Part shown: positions 1 through 9,311 of the stretch, piece after piece
Layout of the letters: every line of letters starts with the position of its first letter
Numbering within the stretch: position 1 is the first letter of the stretch
NCBI GenBank assembly: GCA_003151235.1
Contig: PLWZ01000060.1
Coordinates: forward strand, 1-54,931
Direction of reading: 5' to 3'
Source: Acidimicrobiaceae bacterium
Lineage (GTDB): Bacteria; Actinomycetota; Acidimicrobiia; Acidimicrobiales; RAAP-2
DNA length: 54,931 nucleotides
Position numbers and translations under genes: made by a program
The notes under the pieces: generated by a model
What the model was told of the DNA's origin: nothing
The model's database searches: none
The model's input: only the letters and a program-made list of their open reading frames with translations

Positions 1-548
1 TGCTCCTCTTCCAGTTGGGCCTGGATCTGGTTGCGCTGGTTGTCGAACACCTTGGCCACGCGGACGATGGCCGAGTCACTCCCCATGCGAGCCGCCGCCT
101 CGGCAAGCGCCAGGGCGTCGGGATCGCTCGACAGGCGCTCGCCCTCCTCGGTCATCATCTCGATGAGGACGTCTCGCCAATAGAGGTGCATCTTCAACAG
201 GTCGGAGAGCGAGACCGACTGGTTGGCCGCCGCCCGCCCCGGTGCGGCCTGGCTCGCCGTCTGCTCCCGGGTCGCGACCTCGCCGCTGATCAGATACGCG
301 GTGACCTGGCCCGTCCCGGTGCGGCAGAAGCGCAGCACGTCGTCGCGGATCCGGTCGGTAACCGGGGACGGATCGCCACGACCGGCCTCCCAGCGCCCGA
401 GCACCCGCTCGGCCAGCTCCTCGGTCCGGGCCTTCAGCGCCAGGCCGAGCGACACGGCCGACTCGGACGGCCGTTGGAGGCCGACGGTCGTCAATCGCCC
501 GCCCCGCCGCAGTATCTTTCGCCGAGAGGTCCCGCTCTCGTCGCTCAC
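1..548 (-). CDS. N-terminal part of a probable signalling/regulatory protein (runs off left edge)
   Basis: An open frame reads leftward from a GTG at 548 to the window edge, giving about 182 residues without a stop. The visible part is soluble and mostly helical. It begins with a basic stretch, then carries segments such as LLKMHLYWRDVLIEMM and VRVAKVFDNQRNQIQAQLEE, ending in what looks like the start of a coiled coil. This resembles the helical N-terminal regions seen in actinobacterial sensor kinases and diguanylate cyclases, but the output domain lies outside the window, so the function is inferred only. No clear Shine-Dalgarno precedes the GTG. A 233-bp gap separates it from the end of dxs, so it probably has its own promoter. 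Confidence 0.55.
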   Translation of the reverse strand, partial: MSDESGTSRRKILRRGGRLTTVGLQRPSESAVSLGLALKARTEELAERVLGRWEAGRGDPSPVTDRIRDDVLRFCRTGTGQVTAYLISGEVATREQTASQAAPGRAAANQSVSLSDLLKMHLYWRDVLIEMMTEEGERLSSDPDALALAEAAARMGSDSAIVRVAKVFDNQRNQIQAQLEEE

Positions 549-550
549 CG

Positions 551-587
551 GGTACCGGTTCCGATTCCCGACCGCTCGGCCGGTACC
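551..587. promoter_or_regulatory. 8-bp inverted repeat just upstream of the partial gene's GTG
   Basis: GGTACCGG at 551-558 and CCGGTACC at 580-587 form a perfect inverted repeat with a 21-nt spacer, beginning two bases upstream of the GTG at 548. In RNA it would form a stem right at the ribosome-binding region. In DNA it could be an operator. There is no direct evidence for either role. Confidence 0.4.
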
Positions 588-781
588 GGGTCGCTCAAAG
601 ATGCCACGCGCCCTCGGGTTCTTCCGCGGGGACCCGAAATGGCCCCTCGACAGGAAAGATGCCGTTCCGTTGTACCAGACGGTCACCCGAAAACGGTGGA
701 CTTCGGACCGGCAGCGAACCACACCCGAGTGATTTCGGCCGTCCCCCGGGGTGGACCGCCGTGTGGTCGAGGTTGCCCCTT

Positions 782-2605
782 CTAGGGCCTTGCGAGCACG
801 GCGCGATCCCAGGTTTCCCGGCCGAGATGGCGCAACACCCGCCGGGCGATCCCCGCGCCGTCGAGCTCGAGATCGCCCAGGATGTCGGCCGGGCGGCCGT
901 GAGCGACGAAAGCCACCGGGACACCGGCGCACAGCACCTGAGGGGAGGCCTGGCCGACCGCCGCCAAGAGGGCCGAGGAGACCAGTGCACCGACCCCGCC
1001 CTCCGCCACCCCATCCTCTGCGACGAGGACGAACCGATGCGCGGATGCGTCGTCGAGCAGCACCGGATCGAGCGGCGTCACGGACCTCGGGTCCCAGACG
1101 CTCGCCGACACGCCGTCTGCGTCCAGCAGGTCGGCGGCCGCCTCGCAGGCGGCAAGGAGCTTGCCGACGCCGATGAGGCAGACGTCGGTCCCCGACCGCA
1201 CGCGGCGCGCGCCGAGGCACTCCCCCGTCGCCCGGGCGGTGGGGGCCTCGGTCTTCGGCCACCGGATGGCCACCGGTCCGCCGCTCCACTCGAGCGCCCA
1301 TCGGAGCATCACAGCGACCTCCTCGTACGAGGTCGGTGCGAGCACGGTCATGCCGGGGACCTTGGTGAGCAGCGCCAGGTCGGTGACCCCGTGGTGGCTC
1401 GGCCCGTCGTCACCGGTGATCCCGGCCCGGTCGAGGCAGAACACGACCGGCAGGCGATGGAGACCGACGTCGTAGTACAGCTGGTCCCAGGCCCGGTTGA
1501 GGAAGGTCGAGTAGATGGCGACGACCGGCCGCAGGCCGGCCATGGCCATACCAGCGGCCGCCGTGACGGCATGCTGCTCGGCGATGCCGACGTCGAAGAA
1601 GCGATCGGGGTAGCGCTCCTTGAACGCGCTCAACCCGGTCGGGCCATCCATCGCCGCGGTGATCGCGACCAGCTCGGGGCGAGCCTCGGCCTCGGCGACG
1701 ATCGCGCGGGCGAAGGCCTCGGTGTAGCTGCGGCCCCCACGCGCCAGGGCCACGCCGGTGTCGGGGTCGAACGGCCCGATGTCGTGCAGGCACTTGGCCT
1801 CGTCGGCCTCCGCAAACCGGTACCCGCGCCCCTTGACCGTGTGCACGTGGAGCACCACCGGCCCGTCGTGGCGCGACGCCTCGCCGAGGGCCCGCTCGAG
1901 CGCCGTCACGTCGTGGCCGTCGACCGGCCCGTGGTACGCGATGCCGAGTGCCTCGAAGAAACCGGCCGGCGCCTTGGGGTCGCACAGCTCGTCGTCGAGC
2001 CGCCCGGCCGTCGTGAGCGCGGACACCGTCGGCGCGTACGAGCGGCCGTTGTCGTTCAGCACCACCAGCACCGGCGCCCCGGACACCCCGATGTTGTTGA
2101 GGGCCTCATACGCGAGGCCGCCGGTCAGCGCCCCGTCCCCGACCACCGCTATGACCCGGCCGGGGTCCCGGCGGAGCACGCCCGCCTCGGCCATGCCGTA
2201 CGCGTAGGAGAGCGCCGTCGAGGCGTGGGAGTTCTCGACCAGGTCATGGGGCGACTCGGACCGGCTGGGGTACCCCGACATGCCCCCGGCCCGGCGCAGC
2301 CCGCCGAAGTCGGCGGCCCGGCCGGTGACCAGCTTGTGCACGTAGCCCTGGTGGCCGGTGTCCCAGACGATCCGGTCCTCGGGCGAACAGAAGGTGCGGT
2401 GCAGCGCGAGGGTCAGCTCGACCACGCCCAGGTTGGAGCCGAGGTGGCCGCCGTTGCGGGCGACCGAGGCCACCAGGAACCGCCGGATCTCGGCGGCCAG
2501 ATCGTCGAGGGCCTCGCGGTCCATGTCGGCGAGGGCGCCCGGCGTGAGCGCGCGCAGGGTCCCCCACTCGTCCACGACCTGGTCGTTCCGCTCGGCCGCT
2601 TCCAC
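782..2605 (-). CDS. dxs: 1-deoxy-D-xylulose-5-phosphate synthase, last gene of the hopanoid operon
   Basis: A thiamine diphosphate enzyme that condenses pyruvate and glyceraldehyde 3-phosphate in the first step of the MEP isoprenoid pathway. About 607 residues from GTG 2605, slightly shorter than the usual 620-640. Visible hallmarks are GGHLGSNLGVVELT near the N terminus, the ThDP-binding GDGALTGG followed by EALNN, the middle-domain DVGIAEQHAV motif with its catalytic Glu, and a transketolase C-terminal domain. The start two bases after the hpnH stop is chosen for coupling; a GTG about 12 codons later is also possible. Its place in the hopanoid operon suggests a dedicated copy that raises precursor supply; whether another dxs exists elsewhere cannot be seen. 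Confidence 0.93.
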   Translation of the reverse strand: MEAAERNDQVVDEWGTLRALTPGALADMDREALDDLAAEIRRFLVASVARNGGHLGSNLGVVELTLALHRTFCSPEDRIVWDTGHQGYVHKLVTGRAADFGGLRRAGGMSGYPSRSESPHDLVENSHASTALSYAYGMAEAGVLRRDPGRVIAVVGDGALTGGLAYEALNNIGVSGAPVLVVLNDNGRSYAPTVSALTTAGRLDDELCDPKAPAGFFEALGIAYHGPVDGHDVTALERALGEASRHDGPVVLHVHTVKGRGYRFAEADEAKCLHDIGPFDPDTGVALARGGRSYTEAFARAIVAEAEARPELVAITAAMDGPTGLSAFKERYPDRFFDVGIAEQHAVTAAAGMAMAGLRPVVAIYSTFLNRAWDQLYYDVGLHRLPVVFCLDRAGITGDDGPSHHGVTDLALLTKVPGMTVLAPTSYEEVAVMLRWALEWSGGPVAIRWPKTEAPTARATGECLGARRVRSGTDVCLIGVGKLLAACEAAADLLDADGVSASVWDPRSVTPLDPVLLDDASAHRFVLVAEDGVAEGGVGALVSSALLAAVGQASPQVLCAGVPVAFVAHGRPADILGDLELDGAGIARRVLRHLGRETWDRAVLARP

Positions 2606-2607
2606 GA

Positions 2608-3615
2608 TCAGTGGGTGTTCACCAGGGCGCGGATGGACTGACGGAGCGAGCCGATGCTCGCGATGGCCGCGGTGGGCTCGTAGCCGCAGTGGGCCATGCA
2701 GTTGTCGCAGCGGGGGTCCTTGCCACGCCCGTACTTCGACCAGTCGGTGGTCTCGACGAGCTCCTTGTAGCTGGACGCGTACCCGTCCGCCATCAGGTAG
2801 CAGGGCCGCTGCCAGCCGAGGACCGAATAGCTCGGGATCCCCCAGGCGGTGCATGCGAATTCGGTCTTGCCCTCCAAGAAGTCGAGGAACAGCGGCGAGT
2901 GGTTGAGCCGCCACCCCTTGCGCCGCTTCTCGCCGAACGCCTCCTTGAAGAGCTGGTGGGTCTGGTCCACGCCCATGAAGTGCTCCTGGTCGGGAGCCTT
3001 CTCGTAGGCGAAGGCGGGCGAGATCATCATCGCGTCGACCTTCAGGTCGTTGTTCAAGAAGTCGAGGACGTCACGGACGGTCTTCGGTGAGTCGGTGTTG
3101 AAGAACGTCGAGTTGGTGGTGACCCGGAACCCGCGGCTCTTGGCGTCCTTCACCGCCTCGACCACCTCATCGAACACCCCGACCCGGTCGACCGCGGCGT
3201 CGTGGCGCTCCCCGAGGCCGTCGACATGGACGACCCACGAGAAGAACCGCGACGGGGTGAACCTGTCGAGGCGACGGCGCAGCAGCACCGCGTTGGTGCA
3301 GAGGTAGACGTAGATCTTTCGCCGGATCAGCTCCGCCACGATCTTGTCGATGTCGGGGTGCAGCAGCGGCTCGCCGCCGGCGATCGACACCATCGGGGTC
3401 CCGCTCTCCTCGACCGCGCCGACGATGTCGTCGAGCGACAGCCGCTTGCGCAAGATGTCGGTCGGGTGCTGGATCTTGCCGCACCCCGGGCACGACAGGT
3501 TGCACGCGAACAGCGGCTCGATCTCGACGATCAAGGGGTAGTACTTGTTCTTCTTCACCTTGTTGCGGATCAAGTGGGATCCGATTCGGAGGTTCTGTCG
3601 CATGGGAATTGGCAT
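2608..3615 (-). CDS. hpnH: Adenosylhopane synthase, radical SAM protein HpnH
   Basis: Known HpnH enzymes add the 5'-deoxyadenosyl radical to diploptene, giving adenosylhopane, the first step toward C35 hopanoids. The 335-residue protein has the radical SAM cluster motif CNLSCPGC with Cys38, Cys42 and Cys45, a GGEPLL SAM-contacting motif, and a C-terminal Cys-rich segment (CDNCMAHCGYEP) typical of the family. The length is normal. The ATG at 3615 directly follows the stop of the HpnG-IspH gene, with AGGTG about 7 bases upstream inside that gene; a second in-frame ATG at codon 5 lacks such a site. It is followed two bases later by dxs. Confidence 0.95.
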   Translation of the reverse strand: MPIPMRQNLRIGSHLIRNKVKKNKYYPLIVEIEPLFACNLSCPGCGKIQHPTDILRKRLSLDDIVGAVEESGTPMVSIAGGEPLLHPDIDKIVAELIRRKIYVYLCTNAVLLRRRLDRFTPSRFFSWVVHVDGLGERHDAAVDRVGVFDEVVEAVKDAKSRGFRVTTNSTFFNTDSPKTVRDVLDFLNNDLKVDAMMISPAFAYEKAPDQEHFMGVDQTHQLFKEAFGEKRRKGWRLNHSPLFLDFLEGKTEFACTAWGIPSYSVLGWQRPCYLMADGYASSYKELVETTDWSKYGRGKDPRCDNCMAHCGYEPTAAIASIGSLRQSIRALVNTH

Positions 3616-5082
3616 TTAGCGCACCTGTTGTGGGAGGGAGAAACGGACTGACTCTTCGACGGTTCGGTATTCGACGACCTCTGTTTGGCCGAGGCCCGAC
3701 ACGGCCTCGACCAGGTGTTGCACCAGCGCCTCGGGTGCCGACGCGCCGGCCGTGATCCCCAAGGTTGCGACCCCGGAGAGCCACCGCAGGTCGACCTGGC
3801 CGGCGTCCTCGACAAGCTCGGCCCGGCAGCCCTCGCGGCGGGCCACCTCGACCAGGCGGGTCGCGTTCGAGGAGTTGGCCGAGCCCACCACGAGCACCAG
3901 GTCGCAGTGTCCGGCCAGCGAACGGACCGCGTCCTGCCGGTTCTGGCTGGCGTAACAGATGTCGTTGGCGCTCGGACCGACCAGGGCGTCGAAGCGCTCC
4001 CGGAGCGCCGCCACCACCTCGGCGGTCTCGTCCACGGCCAGGGTGGTCTGGGTGAGATAGGCGATCGGGGTGTCGGCGCCGTAGGGAAGCCGCGCCACGT
4101 CGCCCACCCCCTCGACCAGGTCGATCGAGTCGGGCACCTCGCCCATGGTGCCGACGATCTCTTCGTGGTCGGCGTGACCGACGAGCACGATCCGGCGGCC
4201 CTGCGACGCGAAACGTCGCGCCTCGTGGTGGACCTTCGCGACAAGGGGGCACGTCGCGTCGATCACGGAGAGATCGCCGCGCGCGGTCGCCTGGGCGCGG
4301 ACCTCGGGCGACACCCCGTGGGCGGCCAGGACCACCGTGGCGCCGTCGGGCACCTCGTCGAGCTCCTCGACGAACACCGCACCGCGCGCCTCCAAGCCCG
4401 AAACGACATGCGCGTTGTGCACGATCTGGCGACGGACGTAGACCGGGGCGCCGAACCGTTCGATGGCCCGCTCCACGATCTCGATGGCCCGCTCGACCCC
4501 CGCGCAGAACGAGCGCGGCGCGGCGAGCTCGACCCGGCGGGGCGCCACCGCGCCCGCCCATGCCTCGAGGGCCGGTCGGACCTTGCGCAGCGCGGCCAGC
4601 GCCTTGATGCCGCCCCGCAGCGGTCCCCCGTCGAGCGAGTCGGCAACCGAGCGGACCACGACGAGCGGCAGGTCGCCCAGGGTGTCGGCCAGCCACGCCG
4701 ACTCCATGTCGGCGGCCAGCACCCCGTCGGCTCCGAGGGCAGCTCGCTCGGAGCCCCGGGCAAAGCGCGGCACCGAGAGAATGGGTCCCAGGTGAACCGG
4801 CAGACCGGCGCGCTCGAGCTCCGCCGCCACGAGCCCGGCCGACGGGAGCGGTCGCGTCCGCCCGTCGACCGTCCGCAACTCCGTCGCGACCACGAGGTCG
4901 CCGGCGGCCAGTCCCGGCGCGACGCCACCGGCGACGCCGATCATCGCCACTGCGACGGGGCCATCGCCCACCTTGAGCTTGGCCGTGGCGGCGCGTTGGG
5001 GCCCCATCCCGATCACCTGGACCCGCCCGCCGACGGCCAGCGCCTCGATGCGCAACGCGCTCAACACCAAGAGGTCAGCCAC
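3616..5082 (-). CDS. ispH: Fused HpnG-type nucleoside phosphorylase and IspH (HMBPP reductase)
   Basis: About 488 residues in two parts. Residues 1-180 are a phosphorylase/nucleosidase domain of the HpnG type (MIGVAGGVAPGLAAGD, then the DMESAW motif), expected to cleave adenosylhopane to ribosylhopane. Residues 183-480 are a complete IspH domain, the [4Fe-4S] enzyme making IPP and DMAPP. The three cluster cysteines are at about 193, 278 and 376, spaced as in E. coli IspH, and VHNAHVV, GHADHEE and TQTT motifs are present. The GTG at 5082 has a strong GAGAGGAGG site in the end of shc and overlaps that gene by 8 bases. One frame covers both domains without a break, so this is a real fusion rather than two adjacent genes. 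Confidence 0.92.
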   Translation of the reverse strand: MADLLVLSALRIEALAVGGRVQVIGMGPQRAATAKLKVGDGPVAVAMIGVAGGVAPGLAAGDLVVATELRTVDGRTRPLPSAGLVAAELERAGLPVHLGPILSVPRFARGSERAALGADGVLAADMESAWLADTLGDLPLVVVRSVADSLDGGPLRGGIKALAALRKVRPALEAWAGAVAPRRVELAAPRSFCAGVERAIEIVERAIERFGAPVYVRRQIVHNAHVVSGLEARGAVFVEELDEVPDGATVVLAAHGVSPEVRAQATARGDLSVIDATCPLVAKVHHEARRFASQGRRIVLVGHADHEEIVGTMGEVPDSIDLVEGVGDVARLPYGADTPIAYLTQTTLAVDETAEVVAALRERFDALVGPSANDICYASQNRQDAVRSLAGHCDLVLVVGSANSSNATRLVEVARREGCRAELVEDAGQVDLRWLSGVATLGITAGASAPEALVQHLVEAVSGLGQTEVVEYRTVEESVRFSLPQQVR

Positions 5083-6964
5083 GACCGTCCTCCTCTCCCA
5101 GGTAGCGCCCGAGCGCGGACAGCGGGAACACCATCCGGTAGAGGTGGTAGTTGATGTAGAACGCGCCCGGGAACCCGGTGCCGGTGAACCACGGCTCGTC
5201 CCAGGTGCCGTCGCCGCGCTGGGTGTCGACCAGGTATCGCACGCCGCGGGCGGCGGAGCGACGCTCGCCGGCTGCGACCAGACCCTGGAGGGCCCAGCCG
5301 GTCTGGGACGCCGTCGAGTTCCCGCGGCCCTTCCAGGCCGGGTCCCCATAGGAGCGCAGATCCTCGCCCCACCCGCCGTCCTCGTTCTGGTGCTCGACCA
5401 GCCATGCGACGGCCCGCCCGATGACCGGGTCCGACCGTGCGGTGCCCGCTGCGACCAGGGCCACGATGGCGGCGCCGGTCCCGTAGACGTGGTTGGCCCC
5501 CCACCGGCCGAACCACGACCCGTCGTCCTCCTGCGCGTCGAGCAGCCATTGCACGCCGCGCCCGAGCTCGGCGGGGTGCCTTCCGAGGGCGGCCAGCATC
5601 TCGACCACGTGCGCGGTCACATCCGCGCTCGGCGGGTCGATGAGCTCGCCGAAGTCGCAGAACGGCAGCTCCCGGCAGAGCATCTGGGTGTTGTCGACGT
5701 CGAACGCCCCCCACCCGCCGTCCTTGCTCTGCATCCCGAGCAGCCAGGTGATGGCGCGGGCGACCGACGGGTGCCCCGCCGAGTCGGTCCGAATCAGCGC
5801 CAGCACGACCTCCGCCGTGTCGTCGATGTCGGGGTACCAGTCGTTCTCGAACTCGAAGGCCCAGCCGCCCGGCTCGAGCATCGGCCGCCTGACGCTCCAA
5901 TCGCCCCGCTTGGTCACCTCTTCGGCGACCACCCAGCTCGCGGCGGCGTTCAGGTCGGGGTCGTCCGGCTTCACCCCGGCGTCGGCCAGGGCGATGATCG
6001 CGAGCACCGTGTCCCAGACCGGCGACTGGCACGCCTCGAGGCGGCGGCCCGACTCGTCCTCGATGGTGAAGCCGTCCAGCCCGGCGAGCCCCGCCCGCAT
6101 GACCGGGTGGCCGAGCTCGTAGCCGCGCAGCTCGAGCGCCATCATCGAGTACACCCACGGCGGTTGGATCCCGCCCCACGATCCGTCGTTCTCCTGGTGG
6201 GCCACGATCCACCGTTCGGCCCGCGTCAGCGCGGCCCGGCGGAGGAACCCGATGGGCCGGCGCTCGTAGCGGTGCAACAGCCGGTCGAGCAGGGTGAAGC
6301 GCCCGCCCCAGGTGGACAGCGATGCCTCGGCGCAACGGCGCTCACCGCTCCGGAGCTCGTCGATCCCGACGTCGATCCCCCGCACCGGCCGGTAGTGCGA
6401 CACGACGCACAGGGCGACCACCGTCTGGCGGGCCCAGCATGCGAAGTCATAGATGTTGAGCGGGAACCACCTCGGCAAGAACACAAGCTCGGTCGGGAGC
6501 ACCGGGAGCTCCTCCCACGACCACAGGCCGAAGAGGGCCAGCCAGATGCGTGTGAAGACCCGGGTCGCCTCGACCCCACCGGCGGCGAGCACATACTCGG
6601 CCGCCCGAAGCATGTGCGGCGCGTCGGGGGCGTCGCCGGCCAGGCGGAGGGCCAGGTAGGCCTCGACCGTGGTCGAGAGCTCCGGTGGGCCACCATAGAA
6701 GTTGGCCCACGTGCCGTCGTCGCGCTGGTTGGACCGGATCCACTTCGCGCTGGCCGCCGTCTGCTCTTCGGTTCGGATGCCGAGGAACTGGCGGAGCAGG
6801 AGATCCTCCGCGTCCATCGTCACGTTGGTCTCGAGCTCGCCCTTCCAGTAGCCCGGGGACTCCTGCATGGCCAAGAGGGCATCGCGCGCCGCGTCGAGGC
6901 ATTGGCGGGCCGACCTCGGCTCGCCAGTGGTCACCGTCGACCCCCTCTGATCGATCGACGTCAT
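5075..6964 (-). CDS. shc: Squalene-hopene cyclase
   Basis: Cyclises squalene to the pentacyclic hopene/hopanol at the membrane. 629 residues, normal for the family. The catalytic DXDD motif is seen as DIDDTAE at residues 379-385, with several QW repeats (for example QRDDGTW, QENDGSWGG, QSKDGGWGAF, QNEDGGWGED) spread over both alpha-barrel domains. The C-terminal GRGNSTASQTGWAL and FYINYHLYR segments also match. The ATG overlaps the stop of the prenyl synthase as ATGA, pointing to translational coupling. It is the central enzyme of the operon. Confidence 0.97.
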   Translation of the reverse strand: MTSIDQRGSTVTTGEPRSARQCLDAARDALLAMQESPGYWKGELETNVTMDAEDLLLRQFLGIRTEEQTAASAKWIRSNQRDDGTWANFYGGPPELSTTVEAYLALRLAGDAPDAPHMLRAAEYVLAAGGVEATRVFTRIWLALFGLWSWEELPVLPTELVFLPRWFPLNIYDFACWARQTVVALCVVSHYRPVRGIDVGIDELRSGERRCAEASLSTWGGRFTLLDRLLHRYERRPIGFLRRAALTRAERWIVAHQENDGSWGGIQPPWVYSMMALELRGYELGHPVMRAGLAGLDGFTIEDESGRRLEACQSPVWDTVLAIIALADAGVKPDDPDLNAAASWVVAEEVTKRGDWSVRRPMLEPGGWAFEFENDWYPDIDDTAEVVLALIRTDSAGHPSVARAITWLLGMQSKDGGWGAFDVDNTQMLCRELPFCDFGELIDPPSADVTAHVVEMLAALGRHPAELGRGVQWLLDAQEDDGSWFGRWGANHVYGTGAAIVALVAAGTARSDPVIGRAVAWLVEHQNEDGGWGEDLRSYGDPAWKGRGNSTASQTGWALQGLVAAGERRSAARGVRYLVDTQRGDGTWDEPWFTGTGFPGAFYINYHLYRMVFPLSALGRYLGEEDGRG

Positions 6965-7941
6965 CGGTCGCGCTCGGTCACGAATCGGGCGATGGCGACC
7001 AGTTCGGCGGCGTAGCCCGGCACGAGCGGGACCGACTCGAGCGACTCGAGCGCCTCGGCCAGGGCCCGGTCGGCGATGGCCATGACCTCGCGGCGGGCCC
7101 CGGTCGCCTCGATCAGCGCGGATGCCTCCACCACGTCGTCCTCGCTCAGCTCCGATGCGAGCAGCCGGTCCAGCTCGGGGCCGCCGGTGGCCCGGGCGAT
7201 CACGACGGGAAGGCTCTTCTTGTGGGCGATGAGGTCGCTGCCCACCGGCTTGCCGGTCTTCTTGGGCTCGCCCCAGATGCCGAGCACGTCGTCGACGGCC
7301 TGGAACGCCATCCCGAGGCGCAGACCGAACGAGGTCAGCGCCTTGATGGTCGCGTCATCGGCCTCGGCGAGGACGCCGCCGATGGCGCTGGCGCACCCGA
7401 GCAGGGCCCCGGTCTTGCCCTCCTCCATCTTCAGACACTCCTCGGCGGTGATCGCGTCGCGCCGTTCGAACGCCATGTCGTCGGCCTGGCCGCTGATCAT
7501 CAACGACGTCGAGTCGGCGAGCAGCTGCGCAGCTCGGACGCGGGCAGGCGTCGGGTCCTCCAAGAGGAGCTGGGTGGCCAGATTGGCCAACGCGTCGCCG
7601 ACCACGATCGCCCGGCCGGTCCCGAAGGCGGCCCACACCGTCGGCCGGTGCCGGCGTTCCTCGTCGTTGTCGATGATGTCGTCGTGCACGAGCGAGTAGT
7701 TGTGGATCAGTTCGACCGCCACGGCGCCCAAGACCCCCTCGCGCTCGGTGCCCCCCGAGGCCGCCGCGCCGATGACGGCCAGCGCCGCTCGGACCCCCTT
7801 GCCGCCCCCGGCCATGTGGTGCTCGGCCGGCTCGCGGAGTTCGGGGTCGAGTCGGGCCACCGCCTCGGCAAGGGCGGGCCGCACCAGGGCGCCCGCCCGG
7901 GCCAGGGCGTCGGCGGCCGACGCGGCCACGTGGTCGCTCAC
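6961..7941 (-). CDS. Trans-polyprenyl diphosphate synthase (FPP/GGPP synthase type)
   Basis: Supplies the prenyl diphosphate, presumably farnesyl diphosphate, for squalene formation. About 326 residues from a GTG at 7941 that overlaps the hpnE stop as GTGA. The first aspartate-rich motif is LVHDDIIDND around residues 85-93. The second is QAVDDVLGIWG, where the last Asp of the common DDxxD is Gly; such DDxxG variants are familiar in actinobacterial hopanoid clusters. GGGKGVR near residue 45 matches the substrate-binding basic motif. The product length cannot be set from sequence alone; the context argues for C15. Confidence 0.9.
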   Translation of the reverse strand: MSDHVAASAADALARAGALVRPALAEAVARLDPELREPAEHHMAGGGKGVRAALAVIGAAASGGTEREGVLGAVAVELIHNYSLVHDDIIDNDEERRHRPTVWAAFGTGRAIVVGDALANLATQLLLEDPTPARVRAAQLLADSTSLMISGQADDMAFERRDAITAEECLKMEEGKTGALLGCASAIGGVLAEADDATIKALTSFGLRLGMAFQAVDDVLGIWGEPKKTGKPVGSDLIAHKKSLPVVIARATGGPELDRLLASELSEDDVVEASALIEATGARREVMAIADRALAEALESLESVPLVPGYAAELVAIARFVTERDR

Positions 7942-9311
7942 GACGCCACCTCTTGGAGCTCGGGCTTCACACCGGTGCCGAGCCTGGCCAGCGCGGCCGC
8001 GGCCGCCGCGGCCCCGCTCCGCACCGCCCCTTCCATCGTGGCCGGCCATCCCGTGTCACACCACGCCCCGGCGACGAGCACCCGATCGAGCGTCGTCGCC
8101 ACCCCCGGCCGCAGTGCTCCCGAACCCGGCACCGCCCGGAACGTCGCCGAGCGCTCGCGCGACACCACGCCGTCGAGCAGCACGGCGTCACGCACCGCCG
8201 GCACGACCTCTCCGAGGGCGTCGAGGTAGCCGGACACCAGGTCCTCGGGTCGACGCCCGATGTCGGCATCTGCCGCCGACAAGGAGATGGAGAGGCACTG
8301 CTCGCCCTCGGCGGCCCCGTCCGCGTCGCCGAAGTGCGCAGAGTCGGTCCGGTCGAAGACGAACTGCACCGGCGACTTCACGCAGGCGAACATCGAGAGA
8401 TCGGTGACCCGGCGGTCGAGCACGAGGTGCACGTTCACGATCGGCGACGAGCCGAGCCCGTCGAGCGGGCCGAGCACCCCGGCCGGAAGCAACCCCGTCG
8501 TCACCTCGGGTGGCGCGGTCACCACGAGCGCGTCCGCCTCGATGCTGCGGTCCCCGAACGACACCACCCGGGCTCCGCCTGTCGCGGCGTCGAGGGCGTC
8601 GACGGTGGCGCCGAGCACCACCGTGACCCCCGCCTCGGCGAGCGCTCGGGATGCCTGCTCGCCGTGCAGCTCACCGAGCGGCACCTTGGACCAGCCAATG
8701 TCGCCGGCGTCCGTCGCGTCGAGGAGACCGGTCCGAAAGACCATCGCGGCGAGCGACAGCGACGCATCGTCGGCGGAGACGTTGAGGGTGGGCAGTGCGA
8801 TGAGATTCCACAGCGCTTCGATCGCCTCGCGGCGTTGCCCGTGCGCGGTGAGCCACGCCCCGAACGCCACGTCGTCGAGGGCCGGGTCGTCGAGGTCCAG
8901 CCTTCGAAGCGCCAATGCCGGACGGGCCAACCGGGCCCGGTCCGACACCGAGAGGTGGCGGTAGCGGGCCAGCGAGCCGAGCAGGTGCAACGGGGCCGGG
9001 AGCGACGAGCGAGCGATGACCGCCCTCTTCGCGCCGGGCGCGAGCACCGGGACCTCGAGGCGGTCTTGCAGGTGCACCATGTCAGTGGCGCCGATGCGAT
9101 CAAGGAACGACCGGTACGAGGTGCAACACCGCAGGAACACGTGCTGGCCGTTGTCGAACCACCGACCCTTGCGCTTGAACGACCACGTGAGCCCGCCGAG
9201 CTTCCCTCGGCGCTCGAGCAACGTCACGGTCGCCCCGCCGTCGGCTGCGTCGAGCGCAGCCGAGATCCCGGCCAGCCCACCGCCGACCACGACAACGTGG
9301 GGTGCGCTCAC
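7938..9311 (-). CDS. hpnE: Hydroxysqualene dehydroxylase HpnE
   Basis: An FAD-dependent amine-oxidase-fold enzyme. In the three-step HpnC/D/E route it reduces hydroxysqualene to squalene. About 457 residues. The N terminus carries the dinucleotide-binding VVVGGGLAGISAAL with the downstream Glu (LLERRGKLGG), followed by the family-typical FDNGQHVFLRCC segment. The C terminus has the FAD-contacting VLVAGAWCDTGWPATMEGAV block. The GTG at 9311 overlaps hpnD by 4 bases. It sits between hpnD and the prenyl synthase, as in other actinobacterial hopanoid clusters. Confidence 0.93.
   Translation of the reverse strand: MSAPHVVVVGGGLAGISAALDAADGGATVTLLERRGKLGGLTWSFKRKGRWFDNGQHVFLRCCTSYRSFLDRIGATDMVHLQDRLEVPVLAPGAKRAVIARSSLPAPLHLLGSLARYRHLSVSDRARLARPALALRRLDLDDPALDDVAFGAWLTAHGQRREAIEALWNLIALPTLNVSADDASLSLAAMVFRTGLLDATDAGDIGWSKVPLGELHGEQASRALAEAGVTVVLGATVDALDAATGGARVVSFGDRSIEADALVVTAPPEVTTGLLPAGVLGPLDGLGSSPIVNVHLVLDRRVTDLSMFACVKSPVQFVFDRTDSAHFGDADGAAEGEQCLSISLSAADADIGRRPEDLVSGYLDALGEVVPAVRDAVLLDGVVSRERSATFRAVPGSGALRPGVATTLDRVLVAGAWCDTGWPATMEGAVRSGAAAAAAALARLGTGVKPELQEVAS

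Noticed and set aside
659-2641. 660-codon plus-strand open frame over dxs
   Set aside because: Antisense shadow of a strongly recognisable dxs; Arg/Pro/Gly-rich, no family resemblance.
4973-7015. 680-codon plus-strand open frame over shc
   Set aside because: Antisense shadow of squalene-hopene cyclase caused by high-GC codon use.
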